A stretch of DNA of 57,879 nt from an uncultured Gammaproteobacteria bacterium (GTDB lineage Bacteria; Pseudomonadota; Gammaproteobacteria; JAADHQ01). The DNA is taken from the NCBI GenBank assembly GCA_947258755.1, contig CAMYJO010000015.1, positions 1-57,879 on the forward strand, given 5' to 3'. Shown here piece after piece: positions 46,111 to 56,141 of this stretch. The notes under the pieces were generated by a model. It searched no databases, was not told the origin of the DNA, and was given only the letters and a program-made list of their open reading frames with translations. Each line of letters starts with the position of its first letter. The first letter of the stretch is position 1. Both the position numbers and the translations under genes were made by a program.

Positions 46111-46484
46111 CAGAAAACATAATGTCAATTCATCACGCCAGCGTGATTGTCGACGATACGGAAACGGCCTTGATATTCTATCGGGATGTGCTCGGGCTTA
46201 AGCACAACAGGAAACGCCCGTCGCTAGGCTATCCCGGCGCATGGCTCGACGTAGGTGATCAGCAGATTCATTTGTTGGAACTGGCTAATCCGGACCCCAG
46301 GCAAGGCCGTCCCGAACATGGTGGCCGTGACAGGCATATTGCCTTAGCAGTCAACTCGCTGGACGATATAATGACACGCCTGGATAACAACAACTACACT
46401 TACACGAGCAGTGCATCAGGTCGACGTGCCTTATTTTGCCGCGATCCGGATGGTAATGCCCTGGAATTTATCGAGATCAGCTAA
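46107..46484 (+). CDS. VOC-family (glyoxalase/dioxygenase-like) protein
   Basis: Single-domain protein of 125 aa: IHHASVIVDDTETALIFYRD at the start, DRHIALAV mid-way, and FCRDPDGNALEFIEI at the end, the usual VOC metal/fold positions. The frame runs upstream inside the transporter gene, but the ATG at 46107, in ATGA overlap with that gene's stop, fits the family start. Substrate unknown. Only five bases separate its stop from the glnD stop. Confidence 0.88.
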   Translation: MTENIMSIHHASVIVDDTETALIFYRDVLGLKHNRKRPSLGYPGAWLDVGDQQIHLLELANPDPRQGRPEHGGRDRHIALAVNSLDDIMTRLDNNNYTYTSSASGRRALFCRDPDGNALEFIEIS

Positions 46485-46489
46485 GCCGT

Positions 46490-49144
46490 TTAATTGTCTA
46501 TTTGTTCCAGTAGTTCAGTACGAAGCCGTTGGAATTGTTCCTTGCTTAGCGGCTGAAGCTGTTCATCGGTAATAAAAAAAACATCCTCAATACGTGCGCC
46601 GATAGTAGTAATTTTTGCGTTATGCAGTTTGATCCCGCAGTTTTTAAATACCTGGCCAATCAGTGACAATAGTCCAGGCATGTCGGCTGTAGTCACTTCC
46701 AGGATAGAGCGTTTATTGTTGTTGTCCTCAGAGATGTTGATTTCTGTCTTGACCTTGAAATGCTTGAACTGTCTTGGCATGCGTCTGCGCACGACAACAT
46801 CATCGGTTTCTATTTTAGTCAGGTCCTGTTGTAAGGCTGTCCTGATTTCATCAAGACGATTCTGGTCATGCATGGTTTTGCTGTTTTGTTCAAGAACCTG
46901 GTAGGTGTCGAGGGTATAGTCTTCGTCAGTAGCAATAATACGTGCATCGACAACATTCAGGCCAACTCTTTCCAGGCAGGCTGTGGTTGCCGCAAACTGG
47001 TATGGTCTGGCAGGTCCGTAAATGAATATAGAAGTACTACCGCGAGAATCATCCTGCCTGATATCTATCAGCGGGAAGACTGTACACTCTGCGAGGTTGA
47101 TCGATTTCAGGTGCCATGCTATTTCCTCGGAGCTGTAACGGATAAAGTATTCCTGTGGGAAATGCGACCATGTAGCGTTCAATTTTTCCTTGTCGATACC
47201 GGAGTCTTTAATGAGTTCCAGGGCATCGTGTTTCTTGCTGCGTGTGATGTCTTCATTGCTGGCCAGCTCATCACTACGTACTCGTAGGACTTTTCTGGTG
47301 GAATAGTACAGTTTACGCAATAAGGAATCCTTCCATGAGTTCCACATCTCCGGGTTGGTGGCGCGGATATCGGCGACAGTCAATAAGTAAATGTAATCGA
47401 GGTAACTCTTTTCGCCAACCTTTTCGGCAAATTCCTGAACTACTTCAGGGTCACTGATGTCCTTGCGTTGTGCCGTCATCGACATTAGTAGGTGATGACG
47501 AACCAGCCAGGCAACTAATTGTGTATCGTATTCTCCCAGACCATGAGAGCGGCAAAAGTGTTTTGCTTCATCTTCACCCAGTTTGGAGTGGTCGCCACCA
47601 CGTCCCTTGGCAATGTCATGATAGAGTCCGGCGATATAGAGTAGTTCGGGTTTGGCTATGTTCTGGATGATTTCGCTGCAAAGTGGGAACTCGTCATAAA
47701 ATTCGGGAACCGTAAACCGGCGCAGGTTACGCACAACGAATAGAATATGCTCGTCTACGGTATAGTGATGAAATAGATCGTATTGCATGCGGCCGACGAT
47801 ATTGGCAAATGGCGGCAGATAAGCAGCGAGCACGCCATAGCGGTTCATACGTCGTAGTTCGTGTGTGATGCCACTCGGTTGGCGCAAGATCTCCATGAAA
47901 AGGCTGATTGTACGCAAATCATTCCTGACTGTGTCATCGATTAAATCAGTGCTGGCGCGGATTAACCTGATGGTGGTGGCGCGCACACCTTTCAGCTCCG
48001 GATGTTGCTGTAGCAGCAGGAATATTTCCAATAATGCATAGGGGTAGTGTTTGAACGTGTCTTCATGAGTGACTTCAATGAAGCCCCTGGTAATCTGGAA
48101 GCGATTGTTGATAGGGGTCGGCGTTATGGGCTCCTGTGCATACAGTATGGCTTCCTGGAAATGCTGCAATAACATTTCGTTCAATCGATCCAGTTCCATG
48201 ACCGTGCGGTAATATTGCTGCATAAATTGTTCGACGGCGCCGTTATTACCGTCATCATCAAAACCAAAGCTGAGTGCCAAGGTCTTTTGGTGATCGAACA
48301 GCAAGCGGTCTTCGCGGCGCTTGGTCAGACTGTGTAATGCAAAACGTATTTTCCACAACAGCTTCTGACCGTAGATCAATGACTGATATTCATCCTCTGT
48401 GAGAAAGTTATGAGCGACCAGTTCGTGCAGGTCTTTGGCGCCAAAGTGGCGTTTGGCCACCCAGCCGATCATATGGATATCTCTGAGGCCGCCCGGACTT
48501 TCCTTGATATTGGGTTCGAGCTTATAGGCGCTATCGTCGAAGCGAAGATGACGTCGTTGTTGTTCTTCGTACTTTGCGGCAAAGAACTCATCACTCGGCC
48601 AGATCTTGTCGACTGCAGTGGCCTCGGTCATTTGTTCGAATAATGCCAATGAACCGTCCAGATAACGGCTTTCAACCAGATTAGTGATGACGGTAACGTC
48701 CTGGTTGGCTTCGTTAACGCAATCGTCAATCGTACGCACGCTTTGTCCGACCTCCATGCCGATGTCCCATAGCATGGTCAGGAAGGTCTCTATCGATGTG
48801 CGGCTGTTTTCCAGATCGTCCTGATCAAACAGTAACAATAGATCGATATCAGAGCCTGGGTGAAGTTCGCGACGACCATAGCCACCGACCGCGATCAATG
48901 CAGCCTGCCGGGACAAATCACCTAAGGTCAGTTGCCATGCGCGGCGTAAAATTTCATCGATCATGTCGGCGTATTCATAGACCATCGATTCGATGTCATC
49001 GTTGGCCTGGAAGCGCTGCTTCAGAATCTGTTTGCCCTGTTGCAGCGTGTCGCGGAAAGTGGCAGCCACATCCGCACCTGAGGCCAGGTCTTTATCCAGC
49101 TGTTGTGTGTCAAACGCCGTTTGTGGCTCGTTTATCATTGGCAT
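46490..49144 (-). CDS. glnD: PII uridylyltransferase/uridylyl-removing enzyme
   Basis: Nitrogen sensor (884 aa) that adds or removes UMP on PII proteins in response to glutamine. Nucleotidyltransferase site GGYGRRELHPGSDIDLLLLF, HD domain LLYIAGLYHDIAKGRGGDHS, and two C-terminal ACT domains (TSIFIYGPARPYQFAATTAC; LEVTTADMPGLLSLIGQVF). Full length. Directly downstream of map, an arrangement common in gammaproteobacteria. Confidence 0.96.
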   Translation of the reverse strand: MPMINEPQTAFDTQQLDKDLASGADVAATFRDTLQQGKQILKQRFQANDDIESMVYEYADMIDEILRRAWQLTLGDLSRQAALIAVGGYGRRELHPGSDIDLLLLFDQDDLENSRTSIETFLTMLWDIGMEVGQSVRTIDDCVNEANQDVTVITNLVESRYLDGSLALFEQMTEATAVDKIWPSDEFFAAKYEEQQRRHLRFDDSAYKLEPNIKESPGGLRDIHMIGWVAKRHFGAKDLHELVAHNFLTEDEYQSLIYGQKLLWKIRFALHSLTKRREDRLLFDHQKTLALSFGFDDDGNNGAVEQFMQQYYRTVMELDRLNEMLLQHFQEAILYAQEPITPTPINNRFQITRGFIEVTHEDTFKHYPYALLEIFLLLQQHPELKGVRATTIRLIRASTDLIDDTVRNDLRTISLFMEILRQPSGITHELRRMNRYGVLAAYLPPFANIVGRMQYDLFHHYTVDEHILFVVRNLRRFTVPEFYDEFPLCSEIIQNIAKPELLYIAGLYHDIAKGRGGDHSKLGEDEAKHFCRSHGLGEYDTQLVAWLVRHHLLMSMTAQRKDISDPEVVQEFAEKVGEKSYLDYIYLLTVADIRATNPEMWNSWKDSLLRKLYYSTRKVLRVRSDELASNEDITRSKKHDALELIKDSGIDKEKLNATWSHFPQEYFIRYSSEEIAWHLKSINLAECTVFPLIDIRQDDSRGSTSIFIYGPARPYQFAATTACLERVGLNVVDARIIATDEDYTLDTYQVLEQNSKTMHDQNRLDEIRTALQQDLTKIETDDVVVRRRMPRQFKHFKVKTEINISEDNNNKRSILEVTTADMPGLLSLIGQVFKNCGIKLHNAKITTIGARIEDVFFITDEQLQPLSKEQFQRLRTELLEQIDN

Positions 49145-49161
49145 AATTAGGAAAGCTTTGT

Positions 49162-49944
49162 TTACTCGGCTGGCAGGATGGGTTCTTCATCGGCTCTGAG
49201 CGTCAACACCTCAAAACCATCGGCGGTCACCAGAATGGTATGTTCCCATTGTGCCGAGGCCTTGTGGTCCTTGGTCACCACCGTCCATTGGTCGCCGAGT
49301 AACTTGACGTTACGTTTGCCCAGATTGACCATCGGCTCGATGGTAAAGGTCATGCCTTCCACCAGTGCCTCGCCGGTGCCGGCTGTGCCGTAATGGACCA
49401 CTTGTGGGTCCTCATGGAAATTGCGGCCGATGCCATGGCCACAATATTCGCGGACCACGGAATAATTACGTGCTTCGACGAATTTCTGGATCAGGCTGCC
49501 GATATCACCGAGGCGGGTGCCGGGTTTGACAATGGCGATAGCCCGGCGCAGGCTTTCATAGGTGGTCTCGACCAGGCGCTTATTATGTGGCAAGGGCGTG
49601 CCGACATAGAACATCTTGCTGGTGTCCCCATGAAAACCGTCCTTGATGACGGTGATATCGATATTAATAATATCGCCGTTTTTTAATTTCTTTTTTCCAG
49701 GTATTCCATGGCAAACCTGGTGGTTAACCGAGGTGCAGATAGATTTTGGAAAGCCGCGGTAATTCAGTGGTGCCGGGATCGCCTTTTGCTCATTAACTAT
49801 ATAATTATGGCAAATCTGGTCCAGTGTATCAGTTGTAACACCTTGTTTTACATGCTCCTCTATCATTTCCAGCACTTCTGCTGCGAGTCGGCCGGCGACT
49901 TTCATTTTTTCTATTTCATCGCCTGTTTTTATGCTTACTGCCAT
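49162..49944 (-). CDS. map: Methionine aminopeptidase, type I
   Basis: Cytoplasmic metalloprotease (about 260 aa) removing the initiator methionine. HQVCHGIPG, the metal ligands in INIDITVIKDGFHGDTS, GHGIGRNFHEDPQ, and MTFTIEPM are intact. The frame extends upstream to 49980, but the ATG at 49944 has a well-spaced AGGAG and matches the family start MAVSIKTGDEIEKM. Divergent from rpsB, as in E. coli. Confidence 0.95.
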   Translation of the reverse strand: MAVSIKTGDEIEKMKVAGRLAAEVLEMIEEHVKQGVTTDTLDQICHNYIVNEQKAIPAPLNYRGFPKSICTSVNHQVCHGIPGKKKLKNGDIINIDITVIKDGFHGDTSKMFYVGTPLPHNKRLVETTYESLRRAIAIVKPGTRLGDIGSLIQKFVEARNYSVVREYCGHGIGRNFHEDPQVVHYGTAGTGEALVEGMTFTIEPMVNLGKRNVKLLGDQWTVVTKDHKASAQWEHTILVTADGFEVLTLRADEEPILPAE

Positions 49945-50028
49945 TCGTGGCTCCTGCTGAGTTCTGTTGGTATGGCCCATTAATCGGCTAATAGTATCAT
50001 GAAGCGGACCGCGGCGCGGCCCCAGACA

Positions 50029-50057
50029 TTGTTGTTGTCTCTGGATTATGGTATAAA
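50029..50057 (+). promoter_or_regulatory. Promoter of rpsB-tsf
   Basis: TTGTTG at 50029-50034, 17-base spacer, TATAAA at 50052-50057, then a GC-rich discriminator GCGCGCGC, as at stringently controlled ribosomal promoters. It lies about 120 bases before the rpsB start. Confidence 0.65.
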
Positions 50058-50082
50058 GCGCGCGCTAATAAGCAAATTCACA

Positions 50083-50142
50083 CATGTACTATAACGTGCT
50101 GCTGGGTGCCTGAGATAATCGGGTTGTAGCATGAGGTACATG
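50083..50142 (+). promoter_or_regulatory. rpsB leader element (putative S2 autoregulatory RNA)
   Basis: CATGTAC at 50083-50089 pairs with GTACATG at 50136-50142, enclosing GCTGCTGGGTGCCTGAGATA and GTAGC, which can pair inside. A structured leader bound by S2 is known upstream of rpsB in gammaproteobacteria, and this matches in place and shape. Confidence 0.55.
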
Positions 50143-50175
50143 GAGGCCTAACCCTTTAAAAATTGGAGTTTTACC

Positions 50176-51030
50176 ATGGCTAAAGTAACCATGCGCCAGA
50201 TGCTTGAAGCAGGCGTGCATTTTGGACATCAAACCCGCTACTGGAATCCGAAGATGGCACCTTTCATCTTTGGCGAAAGAAGCAAGATTCATATCATCAA
50301 CCTGGAAAAATCCTTGCCGATGTATAATGACGCGACTAACTTTGTTAGTAGTCTGGCGTCTAAAAACGGCAAGATCATGTTTGTAGGCACCAAGCGTTCT
50401 GCGCGCATAGCGATCGCCGAAGAGGCAACCCGTGCCGGTATGCCGTATGTCAATCATCGTTGGTTGGGCGGTATGCTGACCAACTTCAAAACCGTCAAGC
50501 AATCCATCAAGCGTCTTAAAGACCTGGAGGCCATGCAGGCCAACGGCGGATTTGAGCGTCTGAGCAAGAAAGAAGGCCTGATGCGTACGCGTGAAATGGA
50601 CAAACTGGAAAAGAGCCTCGGTGGTATCAAGGATATGAAGGGACTACCCGATGCCTTGTTCGTTATCGACGTTGAACAGGAAAGAATTGCCGTCCAGGAA
50701 GCCGTTAAACTGAATATCCCTGTGATCGCTGTAGTCGACAGCAACAGCACTCCTGATAATATTGATTATATTATTCCGGGAAATGACGACTCTATCCGTG
50801 CAATCCAGCTGTACACCCTGGGTGTTGCTGATGCCGTCCTTGAGGGCAAGGCCTCATCATCAACTGTGGGCGACACAGAGGATGAATTCGTTGAAGTCGA
50901 CGAAAGTGCTGCCAAGAAGGCGAAGAAAAAAGCGCCAGCTAAAGCCAAAGCAAAACCTGAGGCAAGCAGCGAAGCGGCTGAAGCAGCAGCGCCTAGTGAT
51001 GAGTCAGGAACAGCTGAAACCGGCGCATAA
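50176..51030 (+). CDS. rpsB: 30S ribosomal protein S2
   Basis: Small-subunit ribosomal protein (284 aa). [39 protein letters not shown] and [10 protein letters not shown] are diagnostic. It is longer than E. coli S2 (241 aa) because of a C-terminal Ala/Lys/Glu-rich tail from about residue 238 ([17 protein letters not shown]). GGAG sits before the ATG. First gene of the operon with tsf. Confidence 0.98.
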   Translation: MAKVTMRQMLEAGVHFGHQTRYWNPKMAPFIFGERSKIHIINLEKSLPMYNDATNFVSSLASKNGKIMFVGTKRSARIAIAEEATRAGMPYVNHRWLGGMLTNFKTVKQSIKRLKDLEAMQANGGFERLSKKEGLMRTREMDKLEKSLGGIKDMKGLPDALFVIDVEQERIAVQEAVKLNIPVIAVVDSNSTPDNIDYIIPGNDDSIRAIQLYTLGVADAVLEGKASSSTVGDTEDEFVEVDESAAKKAKKKAPAKAKAKPEASSEAAEAAAPSDESGTAETGA

Positions 51031-51083
51031 TGTTTGCTTAGGTTCAGCATCTCAAGATATATATTTTCAGGGGATAAATAGAT

Positions 51084-51959
51084 ATGGCTATTACAGCAGC
51101 CTTAGTTAAAGAATTACGTGACCGCACAGGTGCAGGCATGATGGAATGCAAAAAGGCACTGGTCGAAACCAATGGTGATATCGATGCGGCTATTGATGCA
51201 ATGCGCAAATCCGGTTTGGCCAAGGCCGATAAAAAATCGGGTCGTGTAGCTGCGGAAGGCGTTATTGGTATACAGATTTCAGATGGCGGCAAGCAAGGCG
51301 TCATGGTTGAGATAAACAGCGAGACTGATTTTGTTTCCAAAGGAGATGATTTCAAGGGTTTCGTTACTGCCGTCATGCAATGCGCCAGTCAGGATGGTGT
51401 TCAGGATATCGAAGGCTTACAGGCCGCCGCCATGGATAATGGCGATTCTGTGGATAATAACCGTCAGGCACTGGTGGCCAAGATAGGTGAAAATATTCAG
51501 GTGCGACGCATGGCCAAGATCGGCGGCGACAACCTGGTGATATCCTATCTGCATGGCGACCGTATCGGTGTCATGGTTGAGCTCAAGGGTGGTGATGAGG
51601 CATTAGGCAAGGACATCGCCATGCACGTGGCCGCAAGCCGACCGGTTTGTGTGAATGCTGAAGACGTCCCGGCTGAAGTGCTGGAAAAGGAAAAAGAGAT
51701 CTTTATCGCTCAGGCCAGGGAAAGTGGTAAGCCTGACAATATCATCGAAAAGATGATTGAGGGTCGGATGCGTAAATACCTGTCAGAAATTACCCTGTTG
51801 GGCCAGCCTTTTGTTAAGGAGCCGGACCTTACTGTCGAGAAGTTACTGGCTTCAAAGGGCGCAGAAGTGGTTAGTTTTGTGCGCATGGAAGTCGGTGAAG
51901 GCATCGAGAAGAAAACAGAGAATTTTGCTGATGAAGTCATGGCGCAAGTAAAAGGCTAG
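51084..51959 (+). CDS. tsf: Elongation factor Ts
   Basis: Nucleotide-exchange factor for EF-Tu (291 aa). N-terminal UBA-like domain [20 protein letters not shown], the TDFVSK motif in [15 protein letters not shown], and the C-terminal core. Length is normal. It follows rpsB by 53 bases; a hairpin separates it from pyrH. Confidence 0.98.
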   Translation: MAITAALVKELRDRTGAGMMECKKALVETNGDIDAAIDAMRKSGLAKADKKSGRVAAEGVIGIQISDGGKQGVMVEINSETDFVSKGDDFKGFVTAVMQCASQDGVQDIEGLQAAAMDNGDSVDNNRQALVAKIGENIQVRRMAKIGGDNLVISYLHGDRIGVMVELKGGDEALGKDIAMHVAASRPVCVNAEDVPAEVLEKEKEIFIAQARESGKPDNIIEKMIEGRMRKYLSEITLLGQPFVKEPDLTVEKLLASKGAEVVSFVRMEVGEGIEKKTENFADEVMAQVKG

Positions 51960-51991
51960 TAGACTTTCTGCCAAATTGTTATGCTTGAAAT

Positions 51992-52021
51992 CATGGGTGC
52001 CTGCATTAACGGGCGCCCATG
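51992..52021 (+). terminator. Hairpin between tsf and pyrH (attenuator-like, no U-tract)
   Basis: CATGGGTGCC and GGCGCCCATG form a ten-pair stem with one G-U pair and a ten-base loop. No T-run follows, so it is not a full intrinsic terminator. It may cause partial termination or protect the rpsB-tsf mRNA end. Confidence 0.5.
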
Positions 52022-52072
52022 GTCATGTTAGGGATGAATAAATAATAACGCTAATTAATAAGGGTGTTCAGC

Positions 52073-52792
52073 ATGTCAAAGAAAGCTTCCCAATTTAAAC
52101 GCATATTGCTCAAGTTGAGTGGTGAGGCATTAATGGGAGAAGGCGATTACGGCATTGACCCAAACGTCATCAGTAGAGTGGCGAGTGAAATCAAGGATGT
52201 TGTCGCACTGGGTGTTGAAGTCGGTGTTGTTATTGGTGGTGGCAATATTTTCAGAGGTGCCGGTCTTGCCGAGGGTGGTATGGACAGGGTCGCCGGTGAT
52301 CATATGGGTATGCTGGCCACAGTCATGAACTCGCTGGCGATGCAGGACGCATTGGAAAAACAGGATGTGCCCGCCCGTGTTATGTCCGCGCTGAGTATTC
52401 ATCAGGTTTGTGAAGATTACATACGCAGGAAGGCCATTCGTCACTTAGAGAAAGGACGCGTGGTGATGTTTGCAGCCGGCACCGGCAATCCCTTCTTTAC
52501 CACTGACTCCGCAGCCAGTCTGCGTGCTATCGAGATTGGCGCTGATATCGTTATCAAAGCAACCAAGGTGGATGGTGTTTACAGTGATGATCCAATGAAA
52601 AATGCGGATGCAGTACGCTATGATCGCCTTGGCTATGATGAGGTGCTGGCGAAAAAACTAATGGTGATGGATGCCACTGCGATCGTCTTATGCAGGGACA
52701 GCGATATGCCTATATGTGTTTTTAGTATCAATAATCACGGCGACTTGCAGCGTATGATGCAGGGCGAGTCCGTTGGAACTGTGGTGGAGTGA
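52073..52792 (+). CDS. pyrH: UMP kinase
   Basis: Hexameric amino-acid-kinase-fold enzyme (239 aa) converting UMP to [46 protein letters not shown] and the [13 protein letters not shown] segment are intact. The ATG at 52073 fits the family start; an in-frame GTG at 52064 is less likely. Its stop overlaps the longer possible frr start. Confidence 0.97.
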   Translation: MSKKASQFKRILLKLSGEALMGEGDYGIDPNVISRVASEIKDVVALGVEVGVVIGGGNIFRGAGLAEGGMDRVAGDHMGMLATVMNSLAMQDALEKQDVPARVMSALSIHQVCEDYIRRKAIRHLEKGRVVMFAAGTGNPFFTTDSAASLRAIEIGADIVIKATKVDGVYSDDPMKNADAVRYDRLGYDEVLAKKLMVMDATAIVLCRDSDMPICVFSINNHGDLQRMMQGESVGTVVE

Positions 52793-52800
52793 ATCAGGAT

Positions 52801-53358
52801 ATGATCGAAGATATCAAAGCTGATGCAAGCAGTCGTATGACTAAGAGTGTTGAATCATTCAAACACGAGTTGGGTAAAATCCGGACAGGAAGGGCTCATC
52901 CCAGTCTGTTGGATCAAGTGTCAGTTGACTATTATGGCAGTCAAGTGCCTATCAGTCAGGTTGCCAATGTGGTTTCCGAGGATGCACGTACCTTGCTGGT
53001 AACCCCGTGGGAAAAGGATATGGTTAAGGTTGTCGAAAAAGCTATTTTGACCTCTGACCTCGGTCTCAACCCGGCAACAGCCGGGACCGCGATTCGTGTA
53101 CCGATGCCACCACTGACAGAGGAACGCCGACGCGATCTGGTTAAGGTTGTAAAACAGGAAGCGGAAAACGGCAAGATTGCCATTCGTAATATCAGGCGTG
53201 ATGGTAATAACGACCTCAAGGAATTGGTCAAGGAAAAGGAAATCTCCGAGGACGATGAACGTCGGGGCCAGGACCTGATACAAAAGCTGACCGATAAATT
53301 TGTTGCTGAGATCGACCAGTTACTGGAAGTAAAAGAAAAAGAGTTGATGGAAGTCTAA
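52801..53358 (+). CDS. frr: Ribosome recycling factor
   Basis: Recycles post-termination ribosomes with EF-G. The ATG at 52801 gives 185 aa and aligns with the E. coli start (MISDIRKDAE versus [10 protein letters not shown]); a GTG at 52789 overlapping the pyrH stop would add four residues and cannot be excluded. [34 protein letters not shown] and EISEDDERR are conserved. Confidence 0.96.
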   Translation: MIEDIKADASSRMTKSVESFKHELGKIRTGRAHPSLLDQVSVDYYGSQVPISQVANVVSEDARTLLVTPWEKDMVKVVEKAILTSDLGLNPATAGTAIRVPMPPLTEERRRDLVKVVKQEAENGKIAIRNIRRDGNNDLKELVKEKEISEDDERRGQDLIQKLTDKFVAEIDQLLEVKEKELMEV

Positions 53359-53397
53359 CGCTGTCAACGTAATTCAAATGAAGCATAAGGAATCAGT

Positions 53398-54132
53398 TTG
53401 AATAATTTGCCACGTCATATTGCCATTGTCATGGATGGAAATGGGCGCTGGGCAAGAAAACGCTTCCTGCCACGTTTCGCCGGCCATAAATCTGGCCTGA
53501 ACGCCACCCGCGATATAGTCCAGGCCTGTTCTGACCTGGGAATTAAAGCACTGACCCTGTTCGCCTTCAGTAGCGAGAACTGGAAACGTCCTAAACTTGA
53601 GGTCCGTTTGTTATTGGACCTGTTTGTCAGTTCACTACAAAAAGAAATGACGCGCCTGCACGAAAATAATGTGCGTATTCGTTTTATAGGTGATTTATCA
53701 GCATTCTCGAGTAAGCTGCAGGATCTCATTGCTGAATCCGAACAACAGACGGCGGCTAATACCGGCCTGGAACTTAGCATTGCGGTGAATTATGGTGGTC
53801 GATGGGATATCGTCAACGCCATTCAGGACATATCTGCAGCCGTGCTGGCCGGCACCATCGAACATGAACAGATAGACTCTGAACTGGTTTCCAATTACAT
53901 GTCTCTATCTGACTTGCCGGAGCCAGACCTGTTTATCCGTACCGGAGGAGAGCAACGCATCAGTAACTTTTTATTGTGGCAACTGGCTTATACCGAACTC
54001 TATTTTACTGACGTCTTATGGCCGGATTTCAATAAGCACGATCTGCAAACGGCTATCGAGGCCTTTGGCAGGCGTCAGCGCCGTTACGGCAAGACCGGCG
54101 AGCAGGTGGAAGGAAAAGAGCAGAATGCTTAA
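53398..54132 (+). CDS. uppS: Undecaprenyl diphosphate synthase
   Basis: Cis-prenyltransferase (244 aa) that makes the C55 lipid carrier for peptidoglycan and exopolysaccharide. HIAIVMDGNGRWA (catalytic Asp), FAGHKSG, FAFSSENWKRP and RTGGEQRISNFLLWQ are present. Start is TTG at 53398, supported by AAGGA six bases before it and the family N-terminus. Its end overlaps the cdsA start by eight bases. Confidence 0.96.
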   Translation: MNNLPRHIAIVMDGNGRWARKRFLPRFAGHKSGLNATRDIVQACSDLGIKALTLFAFSSENWKRPKLEVRLLLDLFVSSLQKEMTRLHENNVRIRFIGDLSAFSSKLQDLIAESEQQTAANTGLELSIAVNYGGRWDIVNAIQDISAAVLAGTIEHEQIDSELVSNYMSLSDLPEPDLFIRTGGEQRISNFLLWQLAYTELYFTDVLWPDFNKHDLQTAIEAFGRRQRRYGKTGEQVEGKEQNA

Positions 54133-54949
54133 ACAACGAATACTGACCGCGGTGATACTGATCCCATTGGTGCTGGCCGGGATTCTGTATTTACCAGTGA
54201 TTGCCATCGCCTCTATCCTGGCCGTATTGATGTTGCAAGGGGCCTGGGAGTGGAGTCGACTGGCAGGGTTGCAGCAGCGTACGCTGCGTTTTGCCTATGT
54301 CGCCTTGCTGGCGCTGGTGCTGTGGTTGCTATGGCGACAGATGGGTACCGATACCTGGAGGCCGATGATGGCATACAGCTCGGCAATTTTCTGGTTGTTG
54401 GCGACAGTCTGGATTTTTCTGCCGCAATTAGGCAAACAACAGAACGTGTTGAACACAAGTGTGAAATTGCTGGCCGGACTATTTGTGCTTGGGCTGTCCT
54501 GGTATGCACTGGTGACGATACAGGCAGCGCCGCAGCTAGGCCCCCGATGGATTCTTTATCTACTGTTTCTGATCTGGATTGCCGACAGTGGCGCCTATTT
54601 TGCCGGTAGGGCATTCGGACGTCACAAACTCGCACCGGTCGTCAGTCCGGGTAAGACCTGGGAAGGTGTTGCCGGTGCGCTGTTATTGGTCTTTTTATAT
54701 TCATTAACGGCGCCATACTGGTTGCCACTGACAGAAGGGCAGGCATCCACATTGGTAGCGATCAGCTTGCTGCTGGTGCCGGTATCGGTCATCGGCGATT
54801 TGTTTGAAAGCCTGATGAAACGGCAAAGCGGTATCAAGGACAGTGGGCAATTACTGCCCGGCCACGGTGGAGTGATGGACCGGATTGATAGCCTGACAGC
54901 AGTGTTTCCCGTGTATCTATGGGGCGCGAGCCTGGCAGGATTGTTATGA
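54125..54949 (+). CDS. cdsA: Phosphatidate cytidylyltransferase
   Basis: Polytopic inner-membrane enzyme (274 aa) making CDP-diacylglycerol. The C-terminal signature is intact: [13 protein letters not shown], then [20 protein letters not shown] and [14 protein letters not shown]. The frame extends 60 bases upstream inside uppS, but [19 protein letters not shown] at 54125 is the family start. ATGA overlap with dxr. Confidence 0.96.
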   Translation: MLKQRILTAVILIPLVLAGILYLPVIAIASILAVLMLQGAWEWSRLAGLQQRTLRFAYVALLALVLWLLWRQMGTDTWRPMMAYSSAIFWLLATVWIFLPQLGKQQNVLNTSVKLLAGLFVLGLSWYALVTIQAAPQLGPRWILYLLFLIWIADSGAYFAGRAFGRHKLAPVVSPGKTWEGVAGALLLVFLYSLTAPYWLPLTEGQASTLVAISLLLVPVSVIGDLFESLMKRQSGIKDSGQLLPGHGGVMDRIDSLTAVFPVYLWGASLAGLL

Positions 54950-56127
54950 AGGGTATCGCCATACTGGGTGCCACCGGTAGCATCGGTGTTAGTACCCTGG
55001 ACGTACTATCGCGTTACCCTGAGGACTATCGCGTTGTTGCCTTAACAGCCAATCGTGATGCCAGACGCCTGTTCGAGCAATGCGTGCAATTCAGGCCGGA
55101 CTACGCAGTGCTTATTGATGAGCAGGCGGGCAAGGAGTTTTCCGCCTGGCTGCAGGATGCGGACCTACCGACCGAATTACTCATGGGTAAAGAGAATCTC
55201 GACAAGGTGACGGCCTTATCGAACGTGGATTATGTCATGGCCGCTATTGTTGGAGCTGCCGGTCTGCTACCGACGCTAGCCGCTGCCCGTGCCAGCAAGC
55301 GTATCCTGCTGGCCAACAAGGAATCGCTGGTGATGTCGGGCAAGCTGTTATTGGACGAAGTGCATGCAAACAGCGCTGAACTATTGCCCATCGACAGCGA
55401 GCACAATGCGATCTTCCAATGCATGCCAACAAATTTTACCGAGGGACTGGAACAAACCGGCGTCACCCGCATCCTGTTAACGGCATCGGGTGGTCCGTTT
55501 AGAACAACCGCCCTTGAGCAACTACAACACGTTACCCCCGAACAGGCCTGTGCACATCCAAACTGGGATATGGGCCGCAAGATTTCGGTCGATTCAGCGA
55601 CGATGATGAATAAGGGGCTTGAGGTCATCGAGGCCTGCTGGCTGTTCAATACCACCCCGGACAAGGTCCAGGTGGTGTTGCATCCGCAAAGTGTTGTGCA
55701 TTCAATGGTGCAGTATACCGATGGTTCCGTGCTCGCGCAGTTGGGTAACCCCGACATGCGTACGCCTATCGCGCATGCCTTGGCATGGCCGCAGCGTATT
55801 CATTCCGGTGTAGAGCCGCTGGATATATTCGATGTTGCCAGGCTGGATTTTGAACAGCCGGATATGACGCGTTTTCGATGTCTGGCTTTGGCCTATGAAG
55901 CCATGCAGCAAGGAGGCACCGCACCGACAATTCTAAATGCGGCCAATGAAGTGGCTGTAGACAGCTTTTTAGGTAACGAACTTTCTTTTATAAATATTGC
56001 CAAAGTCATAGATGCAACATTGAACGCCATTGAGATCCGCGCTGCCGATAGTCTTGATGTCATTCTCGATGCTGACCGAATTGCCAGGGAAAAAGCCTTG
56101 CAATCCATTGGTACTATTAACGCTTAA
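54946..56127 (+). CDS. dxr: 1-deoxy-D-xylulose 5-phosphate reductoisomerase
   Basis: NADPH-dependent enzyme (393 aa) of the MEP isoprenoid pathway, feeding Upp[15 protein letters not shown] nucleotide loop, [23 protein letters not shown], and [20 protein letters not shown] are complete. The ATG at 54946 overlaps the cdsA stop; an upstream in-frame start at 54919 lies inside cdsA. Confidence 0.97.
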   Translation: MKGIAILGATGSIGVSTLDVLSRYPEDYRVVALTANRDARRLFEQCVQFRPDYAVLIDEQAGKEFSAWLQDADLPTELLMGKENLDKVTALSNVDYVMAAIVGAAGLLPTLAAARASKRILLANKESLVMSGKLLLDEVHANSAELLPIDSEHNAIFQCMPTNFTEGLEQTGVTRILLTASGGPFRTTALEQLQHVTPEQACAHPNWDMGRKISVDSATMMNKGLEVIEACWLFNTTPDKVQVVLHPQSVVHSMVQYTDGSVLAQLGNPDMRTPIAHALAWPQRIHSGVEPLDIFDVARLDFEQPDMTRFRCLALAYEAMQQGGTAPTILNAANEVAVDSFLGNELSFINIAKVIDATLNAIEIRAADSLDVILDADRIAREKALQSIGTINA

Positions 56128-56141
56128 AGGTTGCAGTCTGA

